From: CAYGUK01 sp964352985
Lineage (GTDB): Bacteria; Pseudomonadota; Gammaproteobacteria; JAHCLG01
DNA length: 48,883 nucleotides
Assembly: GCA_964352985.1 (NCBI GenBank)
Contig: CAYGUK010000018.1
Span: 1 to 48,883, forward strand
Reading direction: 5' to 3'
The notes under the pieces are model-generated. The model was not told where the DNA came from and did no database searches. It saw only the letters and a program-made list of their open reading frames with translations. Every line of letters starts with the position of its first letter. Within the stretch, counting starts at the first letter, position 1. This document shows positions 7,994-16,326 of the stretch, piece after piece. The translations under genes and the position numbers were made by a program.

Positions 7994-8169
7994 CAAATTT
8001 AAGCTAAAACATATAAACTCTGAAAAGAATAGACTTTCCTTACGCGATGGGGATTCTTAAGGGGAGAATCGCGATTCTACCCTTAAGTGCCGTTAGCCTG
8101 GCTTTGCCAGTTTAGGCAGTATTATCAGGGTAACTATTCAGCATTAATGCTGAATAGTTACATTTAATT
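7974..8169. mobile_element. 180-bp MITE-like element with 8-bp target site duplication
   Basis: The element spans 7982-8161. Its ends are inverted repeats of gtaactattca, and it is flanked by direct repeats atttaatt (7974-7981 and 8162-8169), the mark of transposition. The right end (8130-8161) is a perfect 32-bp palindrome containing the terminal repeat twice. A second near-perfect palindrome lies at 8056-8087, and a small ctggc/gccag hairpin lies near 8097-8109. No ORF is present, so it must be mobilised in trans. A half copy at 932-1003 holds a group II intron. An 8-bp duplication is compatible with several IS families; the parent is not identified. Confidence 0.9.
8056..8087. repeat. 32-bp near-perfect palindrome inside the MITE
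   Basis: cttaaggg pairs with cccttaag around a fully palindromic agaatcgcgattct core, with one mismatch. In RNA it would form a long hairpin. In the other copy of the element, the group II intron lies just beyond this hairpin's position (about six to seven bases past the stem in the intact copy). Confidence 0.85.
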
Positions 8170-8360
8170 TATATAAAACCACTTCATTCATGTAAAATAG
8201 AATATTAAATATTTTATACGAAAAAAGTGGTTATTCGAATTTTGTAGCGTCGATTAGACTAATTTAAGATGTATTATTAAATCAAAACTAAATAATGATA
8301 TGATTTTTTTAATGATTTGTCATTTTATTGTATTGAGATTTATTGTCTTGCTCTTGAGCT

Positions 8361-8924
8361 TCATTTTTTAATTCTCATGTCTTGATACTGTGGAGGTGCT
8401 GAAGCATTATAATCTTGTGCTTGTAGACTTTCATAATTGGGTTTAAAACCATTATTTAAGTTTTTCATTTGTGTAATCTCATTAAACGCACGTGTAATAG
8501 CTTTAGCATGTGTAGAGTCTTTTTTAAAAGATTTGTAATATCTTTTTAATGCCTCTAAAACTTTATCAACCTGTTCGTCAATTAATTTATTGTCAGCTTC
8601 ATCGAAAGAATCACAACATGATTTGCTTTTAAATTCAAAACTGTCTAATTCTCTGTTTAATGAATCAAGGGCTCTACTTTCTAGATAAGTTAATGGTCTG
8701 ACTTGAGGACAGCAGCAACCAAATTCATTTTTCTCAGGATCTATTTTTTCACCTGATTCAACAATTCTATCTGGACACCATGTTGATCCTCCTAACGTTG
8801 GAATAAAACATAAAACGTTTAAAAAACGAACCGTACCACGTTTCAAGCTAGCCTGTCTGAGATGACCACGAGTTATATCAATCGCTTCATTAGGTTTGAT
8901 GGGTTTTTCAATTTTCGTATACAT
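8361..8924 (-). CDS. Hypothetical Cys-containing protein
   Basis: This is a soluble-looking 187-residue protein of unknown function. The chosen start, MYTKIEKPIKPNEA at 8924, has a GAGAT ribosome-binding site; an in-frame ATG 45 bases upstream would add an unlikely hydrophobic stretch. Cysteines cluster in FGCCCPQVRPL and KSKSCCDSFDEADNK, separated by about 35 residues, and could bind metal. The C-terminal half is predicted helical and ends SAPPQYQDMRIKK. It is divergent from the flavin monooxygenase gene. The 190 bases between its stop and the MITE hold only AT-rich sequence, with an aaccactt/aagtggtt inverted repeat at 8177-8232. Confidence 0.65.
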   Translation of the reverse strand: MYTKIEKPIKPNEAIDITRGHLRQASLKRGTVRFLNVLCFIPTLGGSTWCPDRIVESGEKIDPEKNEFGCCCPQVRPLTYLESRALDSLNRELDSFEFKSKSCCDSFDEADNKLIDEQVDKVLEALKRYYKSFKKDSTHAKAITRAFNEITQMKNLNNGFKPNYESLQAQDYNASAPPQYQDMRIKK

Positions 8925-9036
8925 GTTGAATATCTCTTTTCTAATATTTATACAATATAATAACAACATTATATTCCCCTCAAAATTCGTACGTTCTACC
9001 CCCTTACTATTTAGCGCAAATCAAAGTAAATTATAA

Positions 9037-9078
9037 TTGAGTATTGACTCAAATAAATATATAATAGAGTAAATACTC
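9037..9078 (+). promoter_or_regulatory. Promoter with two TetR-type operators for the monooxygenase-tetR operon
   Basis: TTGAGT (9037-9042) and TATAAT (9060-9065) are separated by exactly 17 bases, a good sigma-70 promoter. Two related 12-bp palindromes overlap it: GAGTATTGACTC (9039-9050), across the -35, and GAGTAAATACTC (9067-9078), just after the -10. Their centres are 28 bp apart. The TetR-family gene is the second gene of the operon, so autorepression at these sites is the natural reading. Confidence 0.8.
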
Positions 9079-9097
9079 AAATTAAGAAGATAAGCAA

Positions 9098-10615
9098 ATG
9101 AAGCATTACGAAGTGATTATTTCTGGTGGTGGTCCAGTTGGTATTGCACTCGCCCTAGAACTTGGTTATTTAGGTATAAAAACACTTATTATAGAGAAAC
9201 ATAACGAGCCACAGTTTTTACCTAAAGCGCAAATGCTTAATCCTCGGAGTATGGAATTTTTGCGGCGCATGGGACTAAGTGACAAACTTAAACAAGCCAA
9301 ATTATTACCGGATGATTTTCCGTTACAAAGTATTTGGTGCCAAAATCTTTGTGGCGAAGAATACGGTAAAGTCGTGATAAATGAAAATATTACATCAATA
9401 GCGTCGCCTGAAAATTATTTACGAATCCCCCTATGGCTAACTGAAAAAGTATTACGTGAAAAAATAACCAGTTATCCTTGTGTCACCTTTATTAAAAACG
9501 CTATGTTAACTGAGTTAAAACAACATGATAATCAAGTTATCGTTACGTATTTGAATAAAGAAAATCAATGTGTCGAACATATTTCTGGCCAATTTTTATG
9601 TGGTGCCGATGGCGCAAATAGTCAAACTCGAAAGTGTTTAGACATTTCAATGCAAACTTTTTCAAAGCCACAAAAAACAATTAACGTTGTGTTTAAATCC
9701 GAAGATTTAATGACTAAAATCACCCTTGAAAAAGCCTTGCTTTATTTTAATCTCACTTTAGAAAAACCAGCAGGCTTTGGTGTTATTAATCCTGATGAAG
9801 GGTTGTGGTATTCGCAAATCATGTATGATAGTGACAAAGATAATGTTAACGATCTCAATTTAGATTTGATGTTTTATGAAATTGCCGGGTTTCAATTTGA
9901 TTTTACAATTTTACATGCCAGTTTTTGGCACATGCAATCGTTACTTGCGGATTATTATCAAAAAGAAAATGTATTTTTAGTAGGAGATGCTGCTCACGTT
10001 TTTCCCCCAACAGGTGGTCATGGATTAAATACCGGTTTGGGGGATGCGTTAAATTTAGCCTGGAAATTAGCGCATGTCATAAAATATAACGCATCAAAAA
10101 ATCTGTTATTAAGCTATGAGCAAGAACGAAAACAAATTGCATTAAGAAATTTAACTTTCTCCAAAAAAAATGCCGAAGATGCCTTGGCAATAAAACAGAA
10201 ATATTCCCCCCAATTACAACCGAAAGAATTTGCACAAGAAAATGCGCGCATCGCCAAGCAACATGGTTCAAGTCTTGGGGTGGCGATGGGGTATGCTTAT
10301 TTAACAAGCGATGAAATTATCACAGAACCTAATTTTAAATATAATGATGATCCTATTCATTATAATTTAATCGCAAAACCTGGATTTTTTGCGCCGCATA
10401 TTATGTTGGATAAAAATAATTGTTTATATGATAAATTACCGAGAGATTATTGTATCTTAACCCATGACAATTCGTTTTCATTGCCTGCGATTAAGTTGAA
10501 TGGCAAGCAGATTTATGATTGCCAATATTATCTTTTAAGGCCGGATTGGCATATTATGTGGTGTGGAAATGATAAAAATGAATTACTAAAATTATGGGAA
10601 AAATATGGTAAATAA
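9098..10615 (+). CDS. FAD-dependent aromatic-ring-hydroxylase-type monooxygenase
   Basis: This 505-residue flavoprotein monooxygenase has the p-hydroxybenzoate hydroxylase fold and inserts one oxygen atom using FAD and NAD(P)H. The N-terminal Rossmann motif is ISGGGPVGIALALELG with a following acidic residue (IIEKH). The middle DG motif is CGADGANSQTR, and the second FAD motif is GDAAHVFPPTGGHGLNTG. The C-terminal 100 residues form the variable domain seen in phenol or polyketide hydroxylases. The substrate cannot be told from sequence. The gene overlaps the next gene, tetR, by 11 bases and lies behind a promoter with two operators, so it is probably induced by its substrate or a related toxic compound. 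Confidence 0.92.
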   Translation: MKHYEVIISGGGPVGIALALELGYLGIKTLIIEKHNEPQFLPKAQMLNPRSMEFLRRMGLSDKLKQAKLLPDDFPLQSIWCQNLCGEEYGKVVINENITSIASPENYLRIPLWLTEKVLREKITSYPCVTFIKNAMLTELKQHDNQVIVTYLNKENQCVEHISGQFLCGADGANSQTRKCLDISMQTFSKPQKTINVVFKSEDLMTKITLEKALLYFNLTLEKPAGFGVINPDEGLWYSQIMYDSDKDNVNDLNLDLMFYEIAGFQFDFTILHASFWHMQSLLADYYQKENVFLVGDAAHVFPPTGGHGLNTGLGDALNLAWKLAHVIKYNASKNLLLSYEQERKQIALRNLTFSKKNAEDALAIKQKYSPQLQPKEFAQENARIAKQHGSSLGVAMGYAYLTSDEIITEPNFKYNDDPIHYNLIAKPGFFAPHIMLDKNNCLYDKLPRDYCILTHDNSFSLPAIKLNGKQIYDCQYYLLRPDWHIMWCGNDKNELLKLWEKYGK

Positions 10616-11198
10616 AATAACGCGTCCGAGTGCCGATGCGACACGACAAAAAATTATTCGATTCGCAGCAAAATTATTTGCCAAAAGTGGTTATAGCGCA
10701 ACAACCACTGCCGCAATTGCAAAGACCGCAAAAATAAACGAAAATTTAATTTTCCATCATTTCAATAATAAATCATCGCTGTGGCAAGAAGTCAAAAGAT
10801 TTGCCGTCATGCAAACAACCATCACACCATTAACAACAACACCCTCATCGTTAAATGAATTTATCACGGACATTATTCAACAACGTATATCAGCTTATCG
10901 TCAAAATCCATTATTAATTCGCTTAATGCGTTGGCAAAGTTTAGAGGATAAAAAATCAAAATTAATTGCCGCAAATCAACTGGCACCGATTCAATGGTTA
11001 CCGGGTTTAACTTATTTACAAGAAAAAAAGTTAATTAATAAACAATATAATGTCAAAATGATAATGCTGTGGTTAGCTGCAAGTATCAATGCGGTAATAT
11101 TTGATGATGCGGGTTTATTTAAAGATAATGATTTTGAACGTGAATATATTAACATGATCACCCAACAATTTACGGTAATCTTAGGCAAAAACCCATAA
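10605..11198 (+). CDS. TetR/AcrR family transcriptional repressor
   Basis: This is a 197-residue one-component regulator. The N-terminal helix-turn-helix is canonical (ATRQKIIRFAAKLFAKSGY, then TTTAAIAKTAKINENLIFHHF). The rest is the variable ligand-binding dimerisation domain. The start overlaps the 3' end of the monooxygenase gene, showing translational coupling. It likely binds the two GAGT-N4-ACTC palindromes in the promoter at 9037-9078 and represses its own operon, releasing when a substrate-like ligand binds; this is inferred from position. Confidence 0.93.
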   Translation: MVNKITRPSADATRQKIIRFAAKLFAKSGYSATTTAAIAKTAKINENLIFHHFNNKSSLWQEVKRFAVMQTTITPLTTTPSSLNEFITDIIQQRISAYRQNPLLIRLMRWQSLEDKKSKLIAANQLAPIQWLPGLTYLQEKKLINKQYNVKMIMLWLAASINAVIFDDAGLFKDNDFEREYINMITQQFTVILGKNP

Positions 11199-11291
11199 AA
11201 AACTAAAGCGATGACTTGTTCTAAATAATTAATTAATCATTCCCTATTTTAAGGTATACTCATTAGACTTATTGTAATAGGGGAAAAATGT

Positions 11292-12569
11292 ATGACAGAA
11301 TCGCAAAGTCGTAGCAAAAAAATCATCAACGAATTATTCAGCCATGAAAATTTAGACTCGCTTGCAGATAAACTTCGCCCACATTTCCCCAATGAAAAAC
11401 CATTACCCCCAAGGATTACGAGTACAACAGATCATTCTTATGAAGGTGTCATTAAACGTCATCAATTATTAAATGCGAGTGGCATTTCAGTGGAAGAATT
11501 ATCGGCAAATAAATATTTAAAACAACCCGAAAAATTTAGCAATAACATTGAAAACTTAATTGGTTTTTCTGCTATCCCGGTTGGCGTGATTGGACCATTA
11601 CGCATAAATGGCACTTATGCTTGTGGTGATTTTTATGTGCCACTTGCAACCTGCGAAGGTGCATTAGTTCCATCTTATCATCGTGGTGCGACTATCGTGT
11701 CACAAGCCGGTGGTGCCAGTGCTATTTTGTTAAATGAAGCTGTGTCACGCGCACCTTGTTTTGTTTTTGAAAATATGCGCGATGCGGGTTGGTTTTTATC
11801 TTTTGTTATAAGTATAAGTGAACAATTTCAAGCGATAGTGGCAAAGACATCAAACCATTGTCAATTTCTCGATTTAAAAACGAGTATTATTGGTAAAGAA
11901 GTGTATTTAATTTTTGAATTTACAACAGGTGATGCTGCAGGCCAAAACATGGTAACACTTGCCACAAAAGCATTATGCCAAGCAATTTTACAACAAACGC
12001 CAGTCGCACCATTAAACTGGTTTTTAGAAGCAAATTTATCGGGTGATAAAAAAGCAACAATGGCCGCATTTAATTCTGTGCGTGGAAAAAAAGTGGTAGC
12101 AGAAGTCACCATCCCTGAAAAATTAATTCAACGTTATCTTCACACTTCACCACAAGCGATGTTGCGTTATTGGAATTTATCGTCGTTAGGTGGTGTGCAA
12201 TCGGGTTCGATTGGCACGCAGGGTCATTATGCCAATGCCTTAGCCGCTTTATTTATTGCTTGCGGTCAAGATTGTGCGTGCGTGTCTGAAGCGTCGGTGG
12301 GAATAACGCGCATGGATTTAATCAATAATGATTTATATGTTTCGGTGAGCATGCCAAATTTAATTGTGGGCACGGTGGGCGGCGGCACAAGCTTACCCAC
12401 AGCGCATGAATGTTTAAGCATGTTAGATTGTGTCGGCAACGGCAACGCGCGAAAATTTGCAGAAATTTGTGCTGTCACTGCATTAGCCGGTGAAATTTCC
12501 ATTATTGGTTCGATGTCGGCAGGCGATTTTGCAACAGCTCATCAACAATATGGTCGTCAGGAATTATAA
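11292..12569 (+). CDS. Hydroxymethylglutaryl-CoA reductase, class I type
   Basis: HMG-CoA reductase makes mevalonate from HMG-CoA with NAD(P)H. At 425 residues it corresponds to the catalytic domain alone, with no membrane anchor. All four catalytic positions can be found: Glu122 in LATCEGALVPS, Lys253 in SGDKKAT, Asp327 in ACGQD and His417 in FATAHQQYGR. The substrate- and nucleotide-binding block ENLIGFSAIPVGVIGPL (about 87-103) and GDAAGQNM (213-220) are present. Some usually conserved residues differ (GQDCACV where GQDPAQN is usual, QYGR for HNR), so this may be a divergent paralogue rather than the housekeeping enzyme. It starts an operon with the next two genes, after a purine-rich aggggaaaa ribosome-binding site. 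Confidence 0.9.
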   Translation: MTESQSRSKKIINELFSHENLDSLADKLRPHFPNEKPLPPRITSTTDHSYEGVIKRHQLLNASGISVEELSANKYLKQPEKFSNNIENLIGFSAIPVGVIGPLRINGTYACGDFYVPLATCEGALVPSYHRGATIVSQAGGASAILLNEAVSRAPCFVFENMRDAGWFLSFVISISEQFQAIVAKTSNHCQFLDLKTSIIGKEVYLIFEFTTGDAAGQNMVTLATKALCQAILQQTPVAPLNWFLEANLSGDKKATMAAFNSVRGKKVVAEVTIPEKLIQRYLHTSPQAMLRYWNLSSLGGVQSGSIGTQGHYANALAALFIACGQDCACVSEASVGITRMDLINNDLYVSVSMPNLIVGTVGGGTSLPTAHECLSMLDCVGNGNARKFAEICAVTALAGEISIIGSMSAGDFATAHQQYGRQEL

Positions 12570-12572
12570 AAC

Positions 12573-13664
12573 GTGAAACAAGCTATCGAACAACGCGCAC
12601 AATTTGATTTTATTCGTTATGCCAATGTTTGGGAAGACGCTGAAGTTTTATGCAAAGCTATACAACCTACCGCACAAAAAAAAATATTATCAATTGCCTC
12701 AGGTGGTGATAATGCGTTGGCGTTAATCGCGCATGGTGCTGAAGTCGTTGCGGTAGATTTATCTTATCCGCAATTAGCGTGTACGGAATTAAAAGCAAAA
12801 TCTATTCAATATTTAGAGTATCAATCACTCCTTAAATTTTTTGGTATTAAACCCTCAACAGATAGAGAGAAATATTATCAACGTTTAATACCCTATTTAT
12901 CAGTGAAAACGCGGCAATATTGGGATGCAAATCAAAAAGCTATACAACAAGGTTTTATTCACGAAGGAAAGTTTGAGCATTATTTTAAAACATTTCGCCA
13001 ACATATTTTGCCGTTAATACATCGCCGTCAAATTGTTTTATTATTATTACAAAAAAAATCGCTTGAAGAACGAGTCGATTTTTATAATAAAATTTGGAAT
13101 AACTGGCGTTGGCGTTTATTGTTTAAAATTTTCTTTAGTCGATTCATGATGGGGCGTTTGGGGCGCGATCCAGAATTCTTTCGTTATGTCGAAGGCAATG
13201 TTGCGAGTAATATTTTAGCACGAACCAAACATGCGTTAACGCAATTAAAAACACACAATAATCCCTATCTCGACTACATCTTAACTGGGAACTACAGTCA
13301 AACTTTACCTTATTACTTACATGAAAAAAATTATCAAACCATCAAAAAAAACCTATCTAAACTGCATTTATATCATGGTAGTATTGGCGAAGTTTTACTA
13401 AAAGAAGATCATTTTGATGGATTTAATTTATCCGATATCTTTGAATATTTAAATCCAGATATTTGCACAACGATTTATGAAAATATTTTAAAAAATGCCA
13501 ATCCTGGTGCCAGATTAGTGTATTGGAATATGTTAGTGCCAAGATCTTGTCCGGAAAAATATCAAGATAAAGTTCGATTTTTGGCAACAGAAGCCGAGGA
13601 TTTATTTTTTCAAGATAAAGCCTTTTTTTATAGCCGATTAATTATAGAAGAGAAAAGAGTATGA
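12573..13664 (+). CDS. DUF3419 family protein, BtaA-like aminocarboxypropyl transferase
   Basis: DUF3419 includes BtaA, which transfers the 3-amino-3-carboxypropyl group of S-adenosylmethionine to diacylglycerol in betaine-lipid synthesis. This 363-residue protein has the family start (FIRYANVWEDAEVL) and the SAM-binding motif ILSIASGGDNALALIAHG, followed by an acidic strand end (VVAVDLSYPQLACTELK). The later NLSDIFEYL and ARLVYWNMLVPR blocks also fit the family. The start is GTG three bases after the HMG-CoA reductase stop, and the end overlaps the next gene by four bases. No BtaB-like N-methyltransferase is adjacent. The acceptor could be another lipid or polyprenyl compound; the acceptor assignment is inference. 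Confidence 0.8.
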   Translation: MKQAIEQRAQFDFIRYANVWEDAEVLCKAIQPTAQKKILSIASGGDNALALIAHGAEVVAVDLSYPQLACTELKAKSIQYLEYQSLLKFFGIKPSTDREKYYQRLIPYLSVKTRQYWDANQKAIQQGFIHEGKFEHYFKTFRQHILPLIHRRQIVLLLLQKKSLEERVDFYNKIWNNWRWRLLFKIFFSRFMMGRLGRDPEFFRYVEGNVASNILARTKHALTQLKTHNNPYLDYILTGNYSQTLPYYLHEKNYQTIKKNLSKLHLYHGSIGEVLLKEDHFDGFNLSDIFEYLNPDICTTIYENILKNANPGARLVYWNMLVPRSCPEKYQDKVRFLATEAEDLFFQDKAFFYSRLIIEEKRV

Positions 13665-15022
13665 GTATCAGCCAAGAATTTCATCATGCCATCGTCTTAG
13701 CTGGTGTGTTTGTGGGTATTTTATTAATTGCGGAATGTTGGTCACGACTTTTTAATCCACGGCCAGAATGGCCGAGAAAATTAGTTCATCTTGGCGGTGG
13801 TATTGTTTGTATTTTTATTCCTTATTATCTTCACTCCGCAATAACTGTTTTTATATTAGCGTTTTTGTTATCGAGTTTATTTTATTTTGGTCGAAAAGCC
13901 TCCTTTTTAAAATCGCTAAATAGTGTTGAGCGACGAACTCGCGGTAGTGAATATTATCCCATTGCTATTTTTATCGTTTACTTGCTTGCTTACGATAAAC
14001 CTTGGCTTTATGTGTGCGCGGTATTAGTGTTAGCTATGGCCGATGCAGCAGCGGCATTGGTTGGTAGTCAATATGGGAAATATCGTTTTGTCGTGGAAAA
14101 TGAAACCAAAAGTTTAGAAGGGTCACTTATATTTTTAATCATTGCCTTTATCACCATTGAAACACCTTTATTATTATTAACGCAATTACCCAATAGTGTT
14201 ATCGTTTTATCAGCGATGTTGGTTGCGATGATCGTGACTTTACTTGAAGCGATTTCATTAGAAGGGTTAGATAATTTAGTGATTCCATTAGCCGTAGCGA
14301 TTATCCTAGGTAAAATTACTACAAAACCGGTGAGTGAAATTATTTTTCAAAATATTAGCTTTATTCTAATGTGTGTTTTAATTGCGATTGTATCATTACG
14401 TTCAAAAGCGTTTAATGTGGGTGGCGCATTAACGGTCATTCTATTTTGTTTTGCCGCCTGGTCATTAGGTGCGGTAACTTGGGCAATCCCCGTTTTATTT
14501 GGGTATTTTTTATATGTGATTATTTGGCAAGTGCTACCTTTACCTGAAGAAAATATTAAACAAAATCGTGTTAGAATAATTTATCGCGCGGTGGTTATTC
14601 CCTTTATTATTTTATTATTGGCAAATTTTACCAATCATTATGACTTTTTCTTTGCACCATTTTTATTATCGTGTGCAATCGTTTTGTTGTTTCCCCTTTG
14701 GAGTCATCTTCATTTACACTATCAGTCAACGCAAGATAATTTATTGATGGCGAATTTAATGGCTTTTATCCCCTGGGTAATCATTATATTGATCCCGGGT
14801 GTGTTATTTTATCAAATTAATTTTATCAATGTGTTTATTCCTTTAGTTATTTTATTTATGGCAAGTACTGCTAATTTTTACTGGAAACAAAAAAATCTTG
14901 AGATATTTGGCCAATATGTTTGGTTACCTTCTGAGTGGGTGATCACGGCTGTCGGTGCGATATTTCTCATGATATTACAATGGATTATTGTGCCAAACAT
15001 CCTGGCGGCGTTATTGTTTTGA
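13661..15022 (+). CDS. Dolichol/phytol kinase-like polytopic membrane protein
   Basis: The N-terminal half (about 1-225) resembles the dolichol kinase/phytol kinase/CDP-diglyceride synthetase superfamily: RKLVHLGGG near residue 40, then DAAAALVGSQYGKYRF and ETKSLEGSL. In kinases of this family those blocks bind CTP and the lipid alcohol. The C-terminal half (about 230-453) holds some seven further hydrophobic segments and is not recognised, so the protein is about twice the usual length. Its start overlaps the DUF3419 gene by four bases, implying co-translation. A role phosphorylating an isoprenoid alcohol would fit the adjacent HMG-CoA reductase. I considered a VTE6-like (DUF92) second half but could not support it. 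Confidence 0.75.
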   Translation: MSISQEFHHAIVLAGVFVGILLIAECWSRLFNPRPEWPRKLVHLGGGIVCIFIPYYLHSAITVFILAFLLSSLFYFGRKASFLKSLNSVERRTRGSEYYPIAIFIVYLLAYDKPWLYVCAVLVLAMADAAAALVGSQYGKYRFVVENETKSLEGSLIFLIIAFITIETPLLLLTQLPNSVIVLSAMLVAMIVTLLEAISLEGLDNLVIPLAVAIILGKITTKPVSEIIFQNISFILMCVLIAIVSLRSKAFNVGGALTVILFCFAAWSLGAVTWAIPVLFGYFLYVIIWQVLPLPEENIKQNRVRIIYRAVVIPFIILLLANFTNHYDFFFAPFLLSCAIVLLFPLWSHLHLHYQSTQDNLLMANLMAFIPWVIIILIPGVLFYQINFINVFIPLVILFMASTANFYWKQKNLEIFGQYVWLPSEWVITAVGAIFLMILQWIIVPNILAALLF

Positions 15023-15183
15023 GTTGCAACAATTTGAGTGATTAAAATATAAATGGGATAAACTAATAGAAAAATACCTATATATTTTTTTCATTTATTG
15101 ACTTGGTTGAAATAACACAATGTTATATGGTTTAATTCGCATCTTAATACATTTAATAATAATTAGAAATCTGGAGAAAATAA

Positions 15184-15624
15184 ATGTTTGCACAGCAGTC
15201 AAGTTCTTCTTGTCGTACCGTCACTTCTTCTTACTCATTTCAATTACAGATAGGTGCGGAATTACCTATTCAATTGATGATGAGATTGACTGAAAAAGAA
15301 GGTCATTTTCATTATGACAATACCAATGGTTCTTTTGTTGAGAGTAAAATGACGTCGTCATCTGAGGAATTCTATGTAAATGGTATGTTAATGGGTGCTA
15401 ATAGTAGCGCGGCAGTGACAACTGTAACCAACTTGGGTATAGCCCAATCAAGATCACAAATGCAGTATACCCCAACCAGTTTTGATGCTGTATCAAGATT
15501 TTATAGTGTTGTTTTCATGGCGGCGAGTTCCTTAGAGAGCCGTATAACTCAAAGTTTATCGATTACTCCCGAGCACATAGTTGTAGATGGTTCACAAAGA
15601 TTTACTTTTTCTAGTGGGCACTAG
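15184..15624 (+). CDS. Hypothetical Ser/Thr-rich protein
   Basis: This is a 146-residue protein with no recognised domain. It begins MFAQQSSSSCRTVTSSYSFQ, is rich in Ser and Thr throughout, and shows an alternating polar/hydrophobic pattern suggesting beta strands. There is no signal peptide or membrane segment. A good ribosome-binding site (TGGAG, eight to nine bases before the ATG) supports translation. It is a stand-alone gene between the lipid-type operon and the PP-loop gene. The composition is unlike its metabolic neighbours and could suit a secreted effector, but nothing specific supports that. Confidence 0.6.
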   Translation: MFAQQSSSSCRTVTSSYSFQLQIGAELPIQLMMRLTEKEGHFHYDNTNGSFVESKMTSSSEEFYVNGMLMGANSSAAVTTVTNLGIAQSRSQMQYTPTSFDAVSRFYSVVFMAASSLESRITQSLSITPEHIVVDGSQRFTFSSGH

Positions 15625-15672
15625 AGTTAAGAATTTAAGCGATGATGGTTGGTATGGGGCATCTCGTCATTT

Positions 15673-16326
15673 ATGATCAAAAACAAAAATGCACTTATCT
15701 CGTGGAGTGGCGGCAAAGACAGTTGTTTAGCACTACACCTTGCGCATTTTGCAGGATATAAAATTAGTGCATTAGTTACGATGATGGATGAATCAAATAA
15801 TTATTCTCGATCGAATGGCGTGAGTAAAAAAATATTACAGCAACAAGCAAACGCAATGGATCTACCACTTTATTGTTATGCTACATCTTGGGAAAATTAC
15901 GAAAAAACAATAATCTCAGCATTAACGCATCTAGCATTAGAAACTGACAGTCAATATTGTATATTTGGCGATATCGATATCAAAGCGCATTATGAATTTG
16001 AAGAAAAAATTTGTCATCAAGCAGGGCTTAAAGCATTGTTACCGCTTTGGGGCGAATCACGACACACAATTGCAAATCGAATAGTAAACTATCCGATCAA
16101 AGCAAAAATTTCAGCAATTTTAACAAACGGCAAAGCAATATTAGGCCAAGATTATTCGGATAAAATATTTAATACACTTACAGATTTAAAAATGGATATA
16201 TGTGGTGAGAATGGTGAATTTCATACGCTAGTTTATGATGCGCCGTTATTTAACACACCGTTAGAAATTACTAGCAATAAAAAACATGACTTAGAAACCA
16301 TGAGTGTAGTTGAATTTACTATTTAA
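15673..16326 (+). CDS. Dph6-like ATP pyrophosphatase (diphthine-ammonia ligase family)
   Basis: Family members adenylate a carbonyl and amidate it; eukaryotic and archaeal Dph6 completes diphthamide on EF-2. Bacteria lack diphthamide, so the bacterial substrate is unknown. The 217-residue protein has the PP-loop SWSGGKDSCLAL near its N-terminus, then the family blocks YCIFGDIDIKAHYEFEE (Dph6-like GDI), LLPLWGESR and the terminal DICGENGEFHTLVYDAPLF. I chose ATG 15673 because the PP-loop follows immediately; a TTG at 15649 would add eight residues. The stop codon TAA forms part of the 4-bp target duplication of the MITE inserted right after it. Confidence 0.87.
   Translation: MIKNKNALISWSGGKDSCLALHLAHFAGYKISALVTMMDESNNYSRSNGVSKKILQQQANAMDLPLYCYATSWENYEKTIISALTHLALETDSQYCIFGDIDIKAHYEFEEKICHQAGLKALLPLWGESRHTIANRIVNYPIKAKISAILTNGKAILGQDYSDKIFNTLTDLKMDICGENGEFHTLVYDAPLFNTPLEITSNKKHDLETMSVVEFTI

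Noticed and set aside
13661..15022. A fusion of phytol kinase with a phytyl-phosphate kinase (VTE5-VTE6 type)
   Set aside because: One stretch in the second half (KAFNVGGALTVIL) recalls DUF92, but the other DUF92 motifs are missing.
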